A stretch of 64,000 nucleotides of DNA from Cognataquiflexum nitidum (GTDB lineage: Bacteria; Bacteroidota; Bacteroidia; Cytophagales; Cyclobacteriaceae): contig NZ_JAKZAM010000025.1 in assembly GCF_022538055.1 (NCBI RefSeq), positions 1-64,000 on the forward strand. Reading direction: 5' to 3'. Both the position numbers and the translations under genes were made by a program. Below, in pieces: positions 9,915 through 17,916 of this stretch. The notes beneath the pieces were generated by a model that saw nothing but the letters and a program-made list of their open reading frames with translations, was not told the origin of the DNA and searched no databases. Position 1 is the first letter of the stretch, and each line of letters begins with the position of its first letter.

Positions 9915-10148
9915 TCAAGAACCGCATTCGAAAGACTCATAGTCTTCTTTGAATATGGACCATAATTTACCGTCCTCATCACGGTAAGTTATGGTTCCTG
10001 TTTTTGTATCCTGCCTGATGTCCTGACTGATTTCCAGGATAGTCCCGTCTTTTAGAAGGACGGTGCAGGTACCTGTAATTTCTTCAATATCTGAGAGGCA
10101 ACCTGACAATACCAAGGCAATAATGAAAGCTAAAAAGATTTTTTTCAT
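9915..10148 (-). CDS. Small lipoprotein of unknown function
   Basis: A 77-residue protein with signal peptide MKKIFLAFIIALVLSGC and lipobox LSGC. The mature part is acidic and beta-rich by appearance (TGTITYRDEDGKLWSIF) and has no family I recognise. The ORF extends upstream to 10175, but the ATG at 10148 begins the signal peptide and lies downstream of a good promoter at 10173-10201. It ends close to the 3-prime end of the GH3 gene, on the opposite strand. Confidence 0.7.
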   Translation of the reverse strand: MKKIFLAFIIALVLSGCLSDIEEITGTCTVLLKDGTILEISQDIRQDTKTGTITYRDEDGKLWSIFKEDYESFECGS

Positions 10149-10172
10149 GGATGAAGATTTAACAATTATGGC

Positions 10173-10201
10173 CAAAATTACAATTTTGTAGCAAAACGCA
10201 A
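10173..10201 (-). promoter_or_regulatory. Bacteroidota-type promoter for the small lipoprotein
   Basis: Read on the minus strand: TTG (10201-10199), an 18-nt spacer, then TAATTTTG (10180-10173). Both parts match the TTG / TAnnTTTG consensus with normal spacing. The predicted start site is about 20 nt upstream of the ATG at 10148. Confidence 0.65.
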
Positions 10202-10255
10202 GGAGGATTGGATTATTCTTTCTAGAATCATTTATTGCAAAAAAGATAAATAAAA

Positions 10256-10278
10256 AAAGGCCGATTTTGTCGGCCTTT
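10256..10278 (-). terminator. Terminator of pgk
   Basis: A 9-bp perfect stem aaaggccga / tcggccttt with a 5-nt loop. On the minus strand it is followed directly by a run of T residues, 38 bases after the pgk stop. Confidence 0.9.
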
Positions 10279-10315
10279 TATCGTAATATTTTCACTTACT
10301 TTCTATTAGCTTTTA

Positions 10316-11515
10316 TCAAGGCATCAAAGCTGCCACTCCCGGCAACACTTTGCCTTCCATGTGCTCTAGCAATGCACCTCCCCCGGTGGATACATAAGAC
10401 ACTTTGTCACCAAAACCGAATTTGTTGACAGCCGCGGCCGAATCACCCCCGCCGATGAGGGAAAATGCTCCTGCTTCCGTTGCTTCTGCGATGGCTTGGG
10501 CTACAGAAACAGTCCCATTTAAGAAACTGCTCATTTCAAAAACCCCCATTGGGCCGTTCCAAAGAATGGTTTTGGAGTTTTTGATGACCTCACCAAACAA
10601 TTTTCTTGTCTCCGGCCCGATATCCAATCCCATCCAATTGTCGGGAATTTCTCCGGCTTTGGCCAAACCCTGTTCGGCATCATTGGCAAAAGACTTAGAA
10701 GTAACCGTGTCCAATGGAAGGATGATTTTCACCCCTTTTTGCTCTGCCTTTTTCATCAACTCTAACACATAGTCCAACTTGTCAGGCTCGCAGAGAGAAT
10801 CTCCGATATTTCCGCCTTTTGCTTTAGAGAAAGTATAGGACATGCCACCACCGATGATGAGGTTATCTACTTTGTCCAATAACCTTTCGATGATCAAAAT
10901 CTTATCCGAAATCTTCGCTCCACCCATGATGGCAGTATATGGTCGCTCAGGATTTTCAAGAACTTTGTCAGAATTATCAAGCTCTGAAATCATCAGGTAA
11001 CCGGCAGCTTTGGTACTGAAAAATTTGGCAATCACAGCCGTGGAAGCATGCGCACGGTGGGCGGTGCCAAAGGCATCATTCACATACACATCACCCAATT
11101 TGGAAAGCTTTTCTGCAAAAGCTTCATCTCCTTTTTCTTCTTCCTTGTAAAACCTGAGATTTTCAAGCAAAAGCACTTCCCCCGGTTTCAAGCCTGCAGC
11201 CAGGTTTTTGGCTTCCTCACCGATACAGTCCGGCGCAAATTTCACGGATTGTCCCAATAATTTTTGGAGATTATTGATGACATGTTTTAGGGAATATTTC
11301 TCTACAGGACCATCTTTTGGCCTTCCAAGATGCGACATCAGGATCACTGAACCGCCGTCTTTCAGTATTTTCTCGATCGTAGGAACAGCCGCACTTATCC
11401 GGGTATCGTCCGATACGTTTTGATGCTCATCCAAAGGGACATTGAAATCTACCCTGACAAGGGCTTTTTTACCCTTAAAATCAAGATTGTCCACACTTTT
11501 GATTCTGTTGTTCAT
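10316..11515 (-). CDS. pgk: Phosphoglycerate kinase
   Basis: A 399-residue cytosolic glycolytic enzyme that interconverts 1,3-bisphosphoglycerate + ADP and 3-phosphoglycerate + ATP. The length is normal for bacterial Pgk. The N-terminal signature KKALVRVDFNVPLD is present, as are the substrate-binding MSHLGRPKDG stretch, the central AIMGGAKISDK segment and the C-terminal nucleotide-binding GGGDSAAAVNKFG loop. It is monocistronic as far as can be seen, with its own strong terminator. Nothing is odd. Confidence 0.98.
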   Translation of the reverse strand: MNNRIKSVDNLDFKGKKALVRVDFNVPLDEHQNVSDDTRISAAVPTIEKILKDGGSVILMSHLGRPKDGPVEKYSLKHVINNLQKLLGQSVKFAPDCIGEEAKNLAAGLKPGEVLLLENLRFYKEEEKGDEAFAEKLSKLGDVYVNDAFGTAHRAHASTAVIAKFFSTKAAGYLMISELDNSDKVLENPERPYTAIMGGAKISDKILIIERLLDKVDNLIIGGGMSYTFSKAKGGNIGDSLCEPDKLDYVLELMKKAEQKGVKIILPLDTVTSKSFANDAEQGLAKAGEIPDNWMGLDIGPETRKLFGEVIKNSKTILWNGPMGVFEMSSFLNGTVSVAQAIAEATEAGAFSLIGGGDSAAAVNKFGFGDKVSYVSTGGGALLEHMEGKVLPGVAALMP

Positions 11516-11539
11516 ATTTATTGTTGTTTAAAAGGTTTT

Positions 11540-11605
11540 GAAGATGTATGGAAGTGGGAAGTGGGAAGTTGGAGGTTTGGAAGTTTGGAGGTAAGAAGTA
11601 AGAAG
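11540..11605. repeat. Purine-rich microrepeat upstream of pgk
   Basis: Degenerate reiterations of ggaagt and ggaggt / gtaagaa over about 65 bp, between the Sua5 gene and the start of pgk. The same style of sequence recurs at about 13917-13943, 30376-30412, 39302-39335 and 53870-53905, always in intergenic DNA. Not coding. Confidence 0.7.
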
Positions 11606-11675
11606 TTGTGCTAAATTCTTGATTTTGACTTTTCATAAAATTCTGAAAACTAGAATACCGCCTACTGAAAACTGC

Positions 11676-12638
11676 CTACTGCACAGCCGCTCTCCGTAGC
11701 CTGTCATTGATCGCCCTACCCAATCCTTCATCAGGCAAAAGCTCTGATAAAATTACGGAAACATCCATGGTATCCAAAGCCCTCATGGCTGCAAATAGAT
11801 TTTTTGCTGCCTCATTCAAATCCTTTGTTTGGCTCAGTTGGATTTGTTTGGATGGAACTAGGGATGGATATTTTTGATAGAAAGATAAAATCGCGAATGG
11901 AATTCCTTTTGTGGAATATTCCAACACAAGATCTTCTAATTCACCAAGAATAAATGGTTTTTTTGGGGAATAATGGCTCTTGAGCATTCCCGGTGACTTT
12001 GGATTGGAGCTCGAATGCGTCATTACTTTCACTTCGCCGACCACTTCCCGGATGGCATTCAGGTCCAAACCTCCCAAACGGTACACTGTCACTTCCCCTT
12101 CTTCCAATCCTACAATGGTACTTTCCAGTCCGACTTCACAGTCCCCTCCGTCAAGGATAAAGGCGATTTTGTCCCCCAATTGGTCATTGACATGGCTTGC
12201 TTTGGTAGGACTGATGTAGCCGAAGGGATTGGCACTCGGAGCTGCCAAGGGAAAATCCAATTCTGATAGCAGTTCGTTGGTCAGTGGATGACTAGGCACC
12301 CTTACTGCCACTGTATCCAACCCGCTGGTAACCAAGTCAGGTACAATTTCCTTTTTTGGCAGAAGCAAAGTCAGTGGCCCCGGCCAAAATTTCGATGCCA
12401 ATAAATCCAAAGGAAAAGGGATTTCTTTGACAAAATCATTGACCCGTTGCATGGCGGAAGTGTGCAAGATCAAAGGATCAAAATCCGGTCGGTTTTTGGT
12501 TGCAAAAATCATTGCCACAGCATCAGGATTGAGGGCATTACCAGCCAATCCATAAACCGTTTCGGTTGGAATTCCGACCAATTGTCCTTGCTCGAGCAGG
12601 GTTTTTGCTTTCGATATGTCCTTACCGATTATGGCCAT
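11676..12638 (-). CDS. L-threonylcarbamoyladenylate synthase (Sua5 type)
   Basis: A 320-residue enzyme that makes threonylcarbamoyl-AMP from Thr, bicarbonate and ATP, for the t6A37 modification of ANN-decoding tRNAs. The YrdC/TsaC domain covers about residues 5-200, with GIPTETVYGLAGNA and the conserved KNRPDFDPLI segment, here with Asp where KNRP.xxPL is usual. The extra C-terminal domain of about 100 residues is the Sua5 domain, so this is the long form rather than the roughly 190-residue TsaC. Its ATG overlaps the stop of the upstream TPR gene by one base (TAATG), indicating translational coupling. Confidence 0.93.
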   Translation of the reverse strand: MAIIGKDISKAKTLLEQGQLVGIPTETVYGLAGNALNPDAVAMIFATKNRPDFDPLILHTSAMQRVNDFVKEIPFPLDLLASKFWPGPLTLLLPKKEIVPDLVTSGLDTVAVRVPSHPLTNELLSELDFPLAAPSANPFGYISPTKASHVNDQLGDKIAFILDGGDCEVGLESTIVGLEEGEVTVYRLGGLDLNAIREVVGEVKVMTHSSSNPKSPGMLKSHYSPKKPFILGELEDLVLEYSTKGIPFAILSFYQKYPSLVPSKQIQLSQTKDLNEAAKNLFAAMRALDTMDVSVILSELLPDEGLGRAINDRLRRAAVQ

Positions 12639-13348
12639 TATTCTTTACAAAAATCGTCTATCCAAGTCTTTGCTTCCGCATATCCTAAGCTCAAGGCAAG
12701 CTTGAGATTGGCACAACCGTCTTCTTTCTGACCGAAAGCACTCATCTGCGTCACACCCAAAAGGTAATAAGCCGCTCCGTTTTGCTTGTCTAGGTTGACT
12801 GTATTGATCAGTGAGTTGATGGCTGAGACAGGGTCATTGTTGCCAAGCTGAGCTTTTGCTTTGTTGAATTGTGCCAAGGCATTGTTTGGATCGGCCTGTA
12901 GCGCCACATCAAAATCGAAGATGGCATCTTCATATTGTTCCAAAGCCAATAAGGCAAGGCCTCTGTTGTAGTAAATGTCGTTTTGTTTTGGATCAAGTCC
13001 ATTGGCGGTAATGTAATCCAACAGGGCTTCTTTGTAGGATTTTTTCTCCAGATAGGCATTGCCTCTGTTGAAGTATGGTTTGTAAGAAGTGGAATCCACA
13101 TCAATTGAAGCTGAAAAAGAGGCTATGGCTTCATCAAATTTACTTTGTTGGAAAAGGGCAACTCCTTTGGCATTCAGTGCGGTGGTATTTGCGGGATTTT
13201 TTTCGATGGTCCTGTCAAAGAACCCAATGGCTTTGTCATATTGCTCGGTTTCCATCATTTTGATTCCCTCATCAAAGAGCTCTTGCTCGGAAGGACTACA
13301 GGACCAAAACGCGATAATGGCCATCAGGCAAAGGAGATTTTTTTTCAC
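12638..13348 (-). CDS. Tetratricopeptide-repeat lipoprotein
   Basis: A 236-residue exported protein starting with GTG. The signal peptide MKKNLLCLMAIIAFWSC ends in a lipobox, and about five consecutive TPR motifs fill residues 20-230 (for example the AIGFFDRTIEKNP, AIASFSASIDVD and AIFDFDVALQADP helices). TPR arrays mediate protein-protein contacts; the partner is unknown. A TATCTTTG -7 element lies upstream at 13366-13373. Co-transcription with the Sua5 gene is suggested by the one-base overlap, but no functional link is evident. Confidence 0.88.
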   Translation of the reverse strand: MKKNLLCLMAIIAFWSCSPSEQELFDEGIKMMETEQYDKAIGFFDRTIEKNPANTTALNAKGVALFQQSKFDEAIASFSASIDVDSTSYKPYFNRGNAYLEKKSYKEALLDYITANGLDPKQNDIYYNRGLALLALEQYEDAIFDFDVALQADPNNALAQFNKAKAQLGNNDPVSAINSLINTVNLDKQNGAAYYLLGVTQMSAFGQKEDGCANLKLALSLGYAEAKTWIDDFCKE

Positions 13349-13365
13349 AGGTTTATAATTTTGGG

Positions 13366-13373
13366 CAAAGATA
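13366..13373 (-). promoter_or_regulatory. -7 element of the TPR-Sua5 operon
   Basis: TATCTTTG on the minus strand matches TAnnTTTG and lies 17 nt before the GTG at 13348. The nearest TTG is about 29 nt further up, longer than ideal. Confidence 0.5.
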
Positions 13374-13378
13374 AAGAA

Positions 13379-13828
13379 TTATGCCTCTTTGGAAGATTCT
13401 CCCAACAATTTTGCAGCATAGTCTTTGGGTACCGGTACCGGCCGCATGGTCTGCATGTCCACAAACACCATGGTGGTGGAAGCTTGCGCAAAGATTTTAT
13501 CCCCGCCGTCTTTTGATTTTCCCATCAATACCTGCTCCAATACAAAAGAAGTATTCCCGATTCCGGTACATTTTACGTAGACCTCGGGCCTGTCTTCAAC
13601 ATGGACAGGAGTCCGATAGTCAATATTGATATTGGCCACTACAGTACCTACTTTAAAAATATCCCATTCGCAGACCCTGAATAAAAATTCTGCCCTGGCA
13701 TGCTCAAGATAATTGAAATAGATCCCGTTGTTGACGTGCATATAGCCATCGATATCCGAAAAACGGACCTGGATCGGGACTGAAAAAGAAAAAGAGGACA
13801 GTACATCCTCCGGTTGATATTTATTCAT
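13379..13828 (-). CDS. Acyl-CoA thioesterase, hotdog fold (YbgC/4HBT-like)
   Basis: A 149-residue hotdog-fold protein. The 4HBT/YbgC pattern VRFSDIDGYMHVNNGIYFNY contains the catalytic-type Asp and the HVNN motif near residues 25-40. Such enzymes hydrolyse short or medium acyl-CoA or acyl-ACP thioesters; the substrate cannot be read. The ORF extends 30 codons further, but ATG 13828 (MNKYQPED) sits just before the domain. It is followed closely by the promoter of the TPR gene. Confidence 0.85.
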   Translation of the reverse strand: MNKYQPEDVLSSFSFSVPIQVRFSDIDGYMHVNNGIYFNYLEHARAEFLFRVCEWDIFKVGTVVANINIDYRTPVHVEDRPEVYVKCTGIGNTSFVLEQVLMGKSKDGGDKIFAQASTTMVFVDMQTMRPVPVPKDYAAKLLGESSKEA

Positions 13829-14008
13829 GGATAAATAATTATATGTGTGTTCGCAATGATGCCAGTAGATAGGATACCTATTCAAATTCTGGTTTGCCGA
13901 CTTAATTGCCCGGTACATCCGTCTTCCGACTTCGGTCTTCCGTCCCGTTTGAAGAAAAATATAGGATTAATGGCAAAGAAGAGGATACCCATCTAAAATA
14001 TTTTCTGC

Positions 14009-14560
14009 TTACATCAAAATTTCTGATTTGGAGGTTTTTTCCAACATCCTCAAAATTGACGGATTGGGACCGACCATATCTTCGACTGCATCAAACTGTA
14101 TCCAGGCAAGGTCCTTGCTTTCTTCCGAAATCTGCAAAGGCTCGTTCATTTCAGCCTCAAACAAAAACCGCACATCATAATGGAAATGCTCAGGAACATC
14201 GCCTCTCTGTGGAATCGTGTGCCTGTCGATGTCAAAAATCCTTGAATCCACAATCCTCAAAGACGTCAACCCGCTTTCTTCCTGCGCTTCAGCCATGGCC
14301 ACTTCGAGAAGGTTTTCATGCCCATCTGCATGGCCTCCGAGTTGGAGCCATTTGTTAAGTTTGCGGTGCAAAGTCAATAGTGTATGTGTCCTTCTCTTAT
14401 TGACAATCCAAGCCGATCCGGTAAAATGCCCCTCTAACCTTTCCCTGACAAAAGCATTGTCATCAAAAGTCAGTTCGATGAAATCATCCACAAACGAAGA
14501 TTCATCTTCAAAGGGTGTTCTATAATTTTCAAGGTTTTCTCTAAGTGATTTTCGGTCCAT
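14009..14560 (-). CDS. Nudix hydrolase
   Basis: A 183-residue protein with a Nudix box starting at GHADGHE and ending AEAQEESGL, near residues 80-102. The consensus Arg of RExxEExG is Ala here; the metal-binding Glu residues are retained. Nudix enzymes cleave nucleoside diphosphates linked to another group; the substrate is unknown. ATG 14560 was chosen because the upstream gene stops at 14562, leaving one base, and the extra 14 codons would lie inside that gene. It is the last gene of a tight cluster with recQ. Confidence 0.85.
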   Translation of the reverse strand: MDRKSLRENLENYRTPFEDESSFVDDFIELTFDDNAFVRERLEGHFTGSAWIVNKRRTHTLLTLHRKLNKWLQLGGHADGHENLLEVAMAEAQEESGLTSLRIVDSRIFDIDRHTIPQRGDVPEHFHYDVRFLFEAEMNEPLQISEESKDLAWIQFDAVEDMVGPNPSILRMLEKTSKSEILM

Positions 14561-14561
14561 A

Positions 14562-15155
14562 CTATGGGTAGGTTTGAAATAAATCGTCGATAAACTGGTC
14601 AAAGGGCTTGGCGTTTTGATACAGATGATCTGAATAGACCGTGACCAAAACTTTGAGGAAGCTGGGTTTATCGTTGATAGTGACCTTTTCGATGCTCACA
14701 TTGCCAAACATCTGGTCAATCTTTTGGGAAAAATCAGTGCTACTCAGGGGTGGCTTGAAATACTGTTTTTCAGTAGTCCTGACATTTTCCTGAATTTCCT
14801 CCATTTTCCTGTCCAGACTTACACGATGATATCCCAAATCTAACATTCGTCTGCCAAAAGCAAAGAAAAGATTGGAAAAAGTTTTTTCGTCCAAAGGGCT
14901 TTCAAAAGTAACTGCGAATCCGTTGGCATATGGAGAATTGAGGATATGTACCTCAGGGGAACCCGTGATTCCTGACTTTTTGAAATGGTAATTTTTGTTG
15001 ATGAGCTTCAGCATCGCCAACCCCTCTTCTGATTCCATCCAATTCACGACCATGTCCTTTTCCCCTTCGGATTGGGAAAAATTCTCTTTGACGTTCATGG
15101 GAGCTGATTTTTTAGGAAATAATTTCCCCAAAATATCATCAATAAATGAGGCCAT
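14562..15155 (-). CDS. Conserved hypothetical protein, recQ-linked
   Basis: A 197-residue soluble protein I do not recognise. There is no signal peptide or membrane segment. The C-terminal half has alternating beta-strand-like and helical segments (KVTINDKPSFLKVLVTVYS). The start overlaps the recQ stop (ATGA), and the next gene starts one base after its stop, so it is translationally coupled in a recQ-X-Nudix unit. A role linked to DNA or nucleotide metabolism is only a guess from context. Confidence 0.75.
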   Translation of the reverse strand: MASFIDDILGKLFPKKSAPMNVKENFSQSEGEKDMVVNWMESEEGLAMLKLINKNYHFKKSGITGSPEVHILNSPYANGFAVTFESPLDEKTFSNLFFAFGRRMLDLGYHRVSLDRKMEEIQENVRTTEKQYFKPPLSSTDFSQKIDQMFGNVSIEKVTINDKPSFLKVLVTVYSDHLYQNAKPFDQFIDDLFQTYP

Positions 15156-17065
15156 CAGTGTTTGATTTTATAGGTGCCGTTTGGTTCTGTCATGATCAAT
15201 CCCTCTTCTTCAAGTTCTCTCAAAATCCTGACTGTAAAAGGATCGTTTTTCAGGCCGGGGATTTCATGGATTTGATGAAGGGAAAACAAGGTTCCGCCAC
15301 TTAAAGTTTGAATAATCTTTTTTCTGACCTTTTCTGCTTCGGTATCATGTTGCTTCTTGTTTTCCAGACAGACATCGCAAATTCCGCAAAAGTCATCTCC
15401 TTCTTCCCCAAAATAAGAGGATATCTGATTTGCCCGGCAGAGAGAAACATTTTTGATATAGCCTACCATCGATTTGGCTTTGGAAATGGCGTTTTGCCTC
15501 CTTTCCTCAATTCTTTTGGCATCCAACGGAAGTTTTCCGGCATCAAATCTTGCTGTCAGAAAAGTGATTTGGGGCTTGTCTTTTCTGGGATGGTAAGCCA
15601 AAATCCCCACTTGATCCAAATACTCGAGTTGCTTGATCAGGTCGGACTCCTCCATCTTGGCGTTTTTGGCCACTTTAGATTCTTGGATTTTGAGGTATTC
15701 GACAAAAAGCTCCCCGCCGTAGGTTCGCATCAAGACTTTGATCAAAGGGTCCAATTTGGCATTGGCGATCTGAAATTCGTATAGTTTGCTTTGGTCAACC
15801 AAAAAATGAATGGTCGAAGGCGAATAAAAACTTTCATTCAGTTCCAGAAACGCTTCTTCCTGAAGAACTTTCAAAGCATTATACGTTGTCAGCAAATCAA
15901 GCCCATATGTCGACGTAAAGGAAGACATGTCAAAATCATAACTGACCATAAATCCGCTTCCCACCGCTATCCGGTATTGGTTTGCCAGACTTTGGTATAC
16001 TTTCTTCAAGAAATCAATCGGAGGATAAGCCATTGCGGCACGCTCTTCCAAGACCATCATGTCCTGCTCATTGGTGAGCAAAACCCCATAAGCTTTGTGT
16101 TCGTCCCGCCCTGCACGGCCTGCTTCCTGATAGTAGTTTTCCAGGTTTTCGGGCAGGTCCATATGGATGACTGACCTGACATCCGGCTTGTCGATACCCA
16201 TCCCAAAAGCATTGGTGGCGACGATGACCCGGATTTGGTTTTTCTTCCATTCATTTTGCCGCTTGTCTCTCGTCTCATTGTCTAGGCCGGCATGGTAAAA
16301 ACTCGCCGATATCCCCATCTGATTGAGCACATTGGCGATATCCTTGGTGCCTTTCCGGTTTCTGACATAGATAATGGCCGAGCCGGGGATTTTATTCAGA
16401 ATCTCAATGGCTTTTTCAAGCTTGTTTTCCACCAATCTGACCGAATAGCTGAGGTTTTTGCGGGAAAAAGAACGAACAAAGACCGATGGTTTTTTGAGCT
16501 CCAACTTCTCAATGATGTCTGCCTTTACTTTCAAAGTAGCGGAAGCAGTCAGGGCAAGACATGGAACATTCGGGTGAAATTCACGGATCAGCGCAATCTC
16601 CAAATAAGGCGGTCTGAAATCATATCCCCATTGTGAGATGCAATGCGCTTCATCAACAGCGATCAGATTGACCTTCATTTTTTTGAAGCGCTCAATAAAA
16701 ATCTCGGTTTTGAGCCGCTCTGGGGAAACGTAAAGGAACTTGTAATTACCGTAAATGCAGTTGTCCAATACGGTATCGATCTCTCTTTTTCCCATCCCTG
16801 AATAAATCGCTGCAGCCAAAACCCCCTTTTTCCGAAGGTTGTCCACCTGATCTTTCATCAATGCAATCAGCGGGCTCACCACCACACAGATTCCGTCCAT
16901 CGTCAGGGCCGGAACCTGGAAACAAATGGATTTTCCCCCACCGGTGGGCAAAAGTGCAAGTGTATCCTTTCCTTCCAAAACAGAAAGCACGATATCCAAC
17001 TGAACAGGACGGAAGTCACTGTATCCAAAAACCGTACTGAGAATATGGAAAGCCTTTTCTTTCAA
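15155..17065 (-). CDS. recQ: ATP-dependent DNA helicase RecQ family
   Basis: A 636-residue 3-prime to 5-prime DNA helicase for recombination and repair of stalled forks. Motif I is LLPTGGGKSICFQVP (near residue 40) and motif II is VDEAHCISQWGYDFRP. The RecQ zinc site shows SLCRANQISSYFGEEGDDFCGICDVC-type cysteines, named here only by their four Cys positions near residues 545-572, followed by a short winged-helix region. No HRDC domain is evident at the C-terminus, making it shorter than the classic three-domain RecQ. One base separates it from the upstream enoyl-CoA hydratase gene. Confidence 0.95.
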   Translation of the reverse strand: MKEKAFHILSTVFGYSDFRPVQLDIVLSVLEGKDTLALLPTGGGKSICFQVPALTMDGICVVVSPLIALMKDQVDNLRKKGVLAAAIYSGMGKREIDTVLDNCIYGNYKFLYVSPERLKTEIFIERFKKMKVNLIAVDEAHCISQWGYDFRPPYLEIALIREFHPNVPCLALTASATLKVKADIIEKLELKKPSVFVRSFSRKNLSYSVRLVENKLEKAIEILNKIPGSAIIYVRNRKGTKDIANVLNQMGISASFYHAGLDNETRDKRQNEWKKNQIRVIVATNAFGMGIDKPDVRSVIHMDLPENLENYYQEAGRAGRDEHKAYGVLLTNEQDMMVLEERAAMAYPPIDFLKKVYQSLANQYRIAVGSGFMVSYDFDMSSFTSTYGLDLLTTYNALKVLQEEAFLELNESFYSPSTIHFLVDQSKLYEFQIANAKLDPLIKVLMRTYGGELFVEYLKIQESKVAKNAKMEESDLIKQLEYLDQVGILAYHPRKDKPQITFLTARFDAGKLPLDAKRIEERRQNAISKAKSMVGYIKNVSLCRANQISSYFGEEGDDFCGICDVCLENKKQHDTEAEKVRKKIIQTLSGGTLFSLHQIHEIPGLKNDPFTVRILRELEEEGLIMTEPNGTYKIKH

Positions 17066-17066
17066 T

Positions 17067-17843
17067 TTACCATTTGATTTGTTCTTTTTTCAGAAACGCG
17101 GCAATTCCCTTTTTGCAATCTTCAGTTCCCCTTGCCTTGGCATTCATGGAAGCAGCATACTCCAAAGCTTCTTCCAAGGTCCTTTCCTGCACCCTTCCTA
17201 TCATCTCTTTGGTAAGCGACATGGCTTCATCCGAGTTTTGTTCAATCAGTTTTTGTGCAAATCCATAAACCTTTTCTTCCAATTCGGGAGCTTCCACCAC
17301 CCTATTGATCAAACCCATGGATTGGGCATAGGTAGCAGAAATCAGGTCCCCTTCCAGCAGCAGCTGCTTGGCTTTGCCTTCCCCGATTTTCCGAAGGAGA
17401 AAAACCATGACAATAGCGGGAATAAATCCGATTTTGACTTCAGTATAACCAAATTTTGCTTCGGAAACGGCAAATGAAAAATCACAGATACTTGCCAAGC
17501 CACATCCACCAGCCAAGGCATGTCCCTGAATCTGAGCAATGATGACCTTGGGGAAAGTATAAATTTTGTGAAAAAGGTCTTTAAGGCCACGGCTGTCAAT
17601 CAGGTTTTCCTCGAAAGAATTAAACTGAAGAGCATGTAGTGCCGCAAGGTCAGCGCCTGAACAAAAGACTTTCCCTTCGGCTTTTATCACAATTACTTTG
17701 ACTGTATCATCCCTTTCAAAATCCGTAAGCGCAGCATCGAGAAAAGAGATCATTTCGCCGTTTAAGGCATTTCTTTTTTCGGGTCTGTTGAGGATGATGT
17801 AACCTATCCTGTCTTTGATCTGCGTTATTATAGGTTGGTCCAT
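17067..17843 (-). CDS. Enoyl-CoA hydratase/isomerase, methylglutaconyl-CoA hydratase-like
   Basis: A 258-residue crotonase-fold enzyme. The oxyanion-hole segment FCSGADLAAL and the second conserved block GHALAGGCGLASICD are clear. The FIPAIVMVFLLRKIG segment resembles methylglutaconyl-CoA hydratases, which act in leucine breakdown, more than the PGxGG loop of fatty-acid enoyl-CoA hydratases. It starts the cluster running through recQ to the Nudix gene. No other leucine-degradation gene is nearby, so the substrate is an inference. Confidence 0.88.
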   Translation of the reverse strand: MDQPIITQIKDRIGYIILNRPEKRNALNGEMISFLDAALTDFERDDTVKVIVIKAEGKVFCSGADLAALHALQFNSFEENLIDSRGLKDLFHKIYTFPKVIIAQIQGHALAGGCGLASICDFSFAVSEAKFGYTEVKIGFIPAIVMVFLLRKIGEGKAKQLLLEGDLISATYAQSMGLINRVVEAPELEEKVYGFAQKLIEQNSDEAMSLTKEMIGRVQERTLEEALEYAASMNAKARGTEDCKKGIAAFLKKEQIKW

Positions 17844-17916
17844 GGCGAAGGGAAATTCTACGAGCTTGTGAAAATCTATAATTGAAAGATAACCGACTGC
17901 TTTTGCTCTTCCAAGG

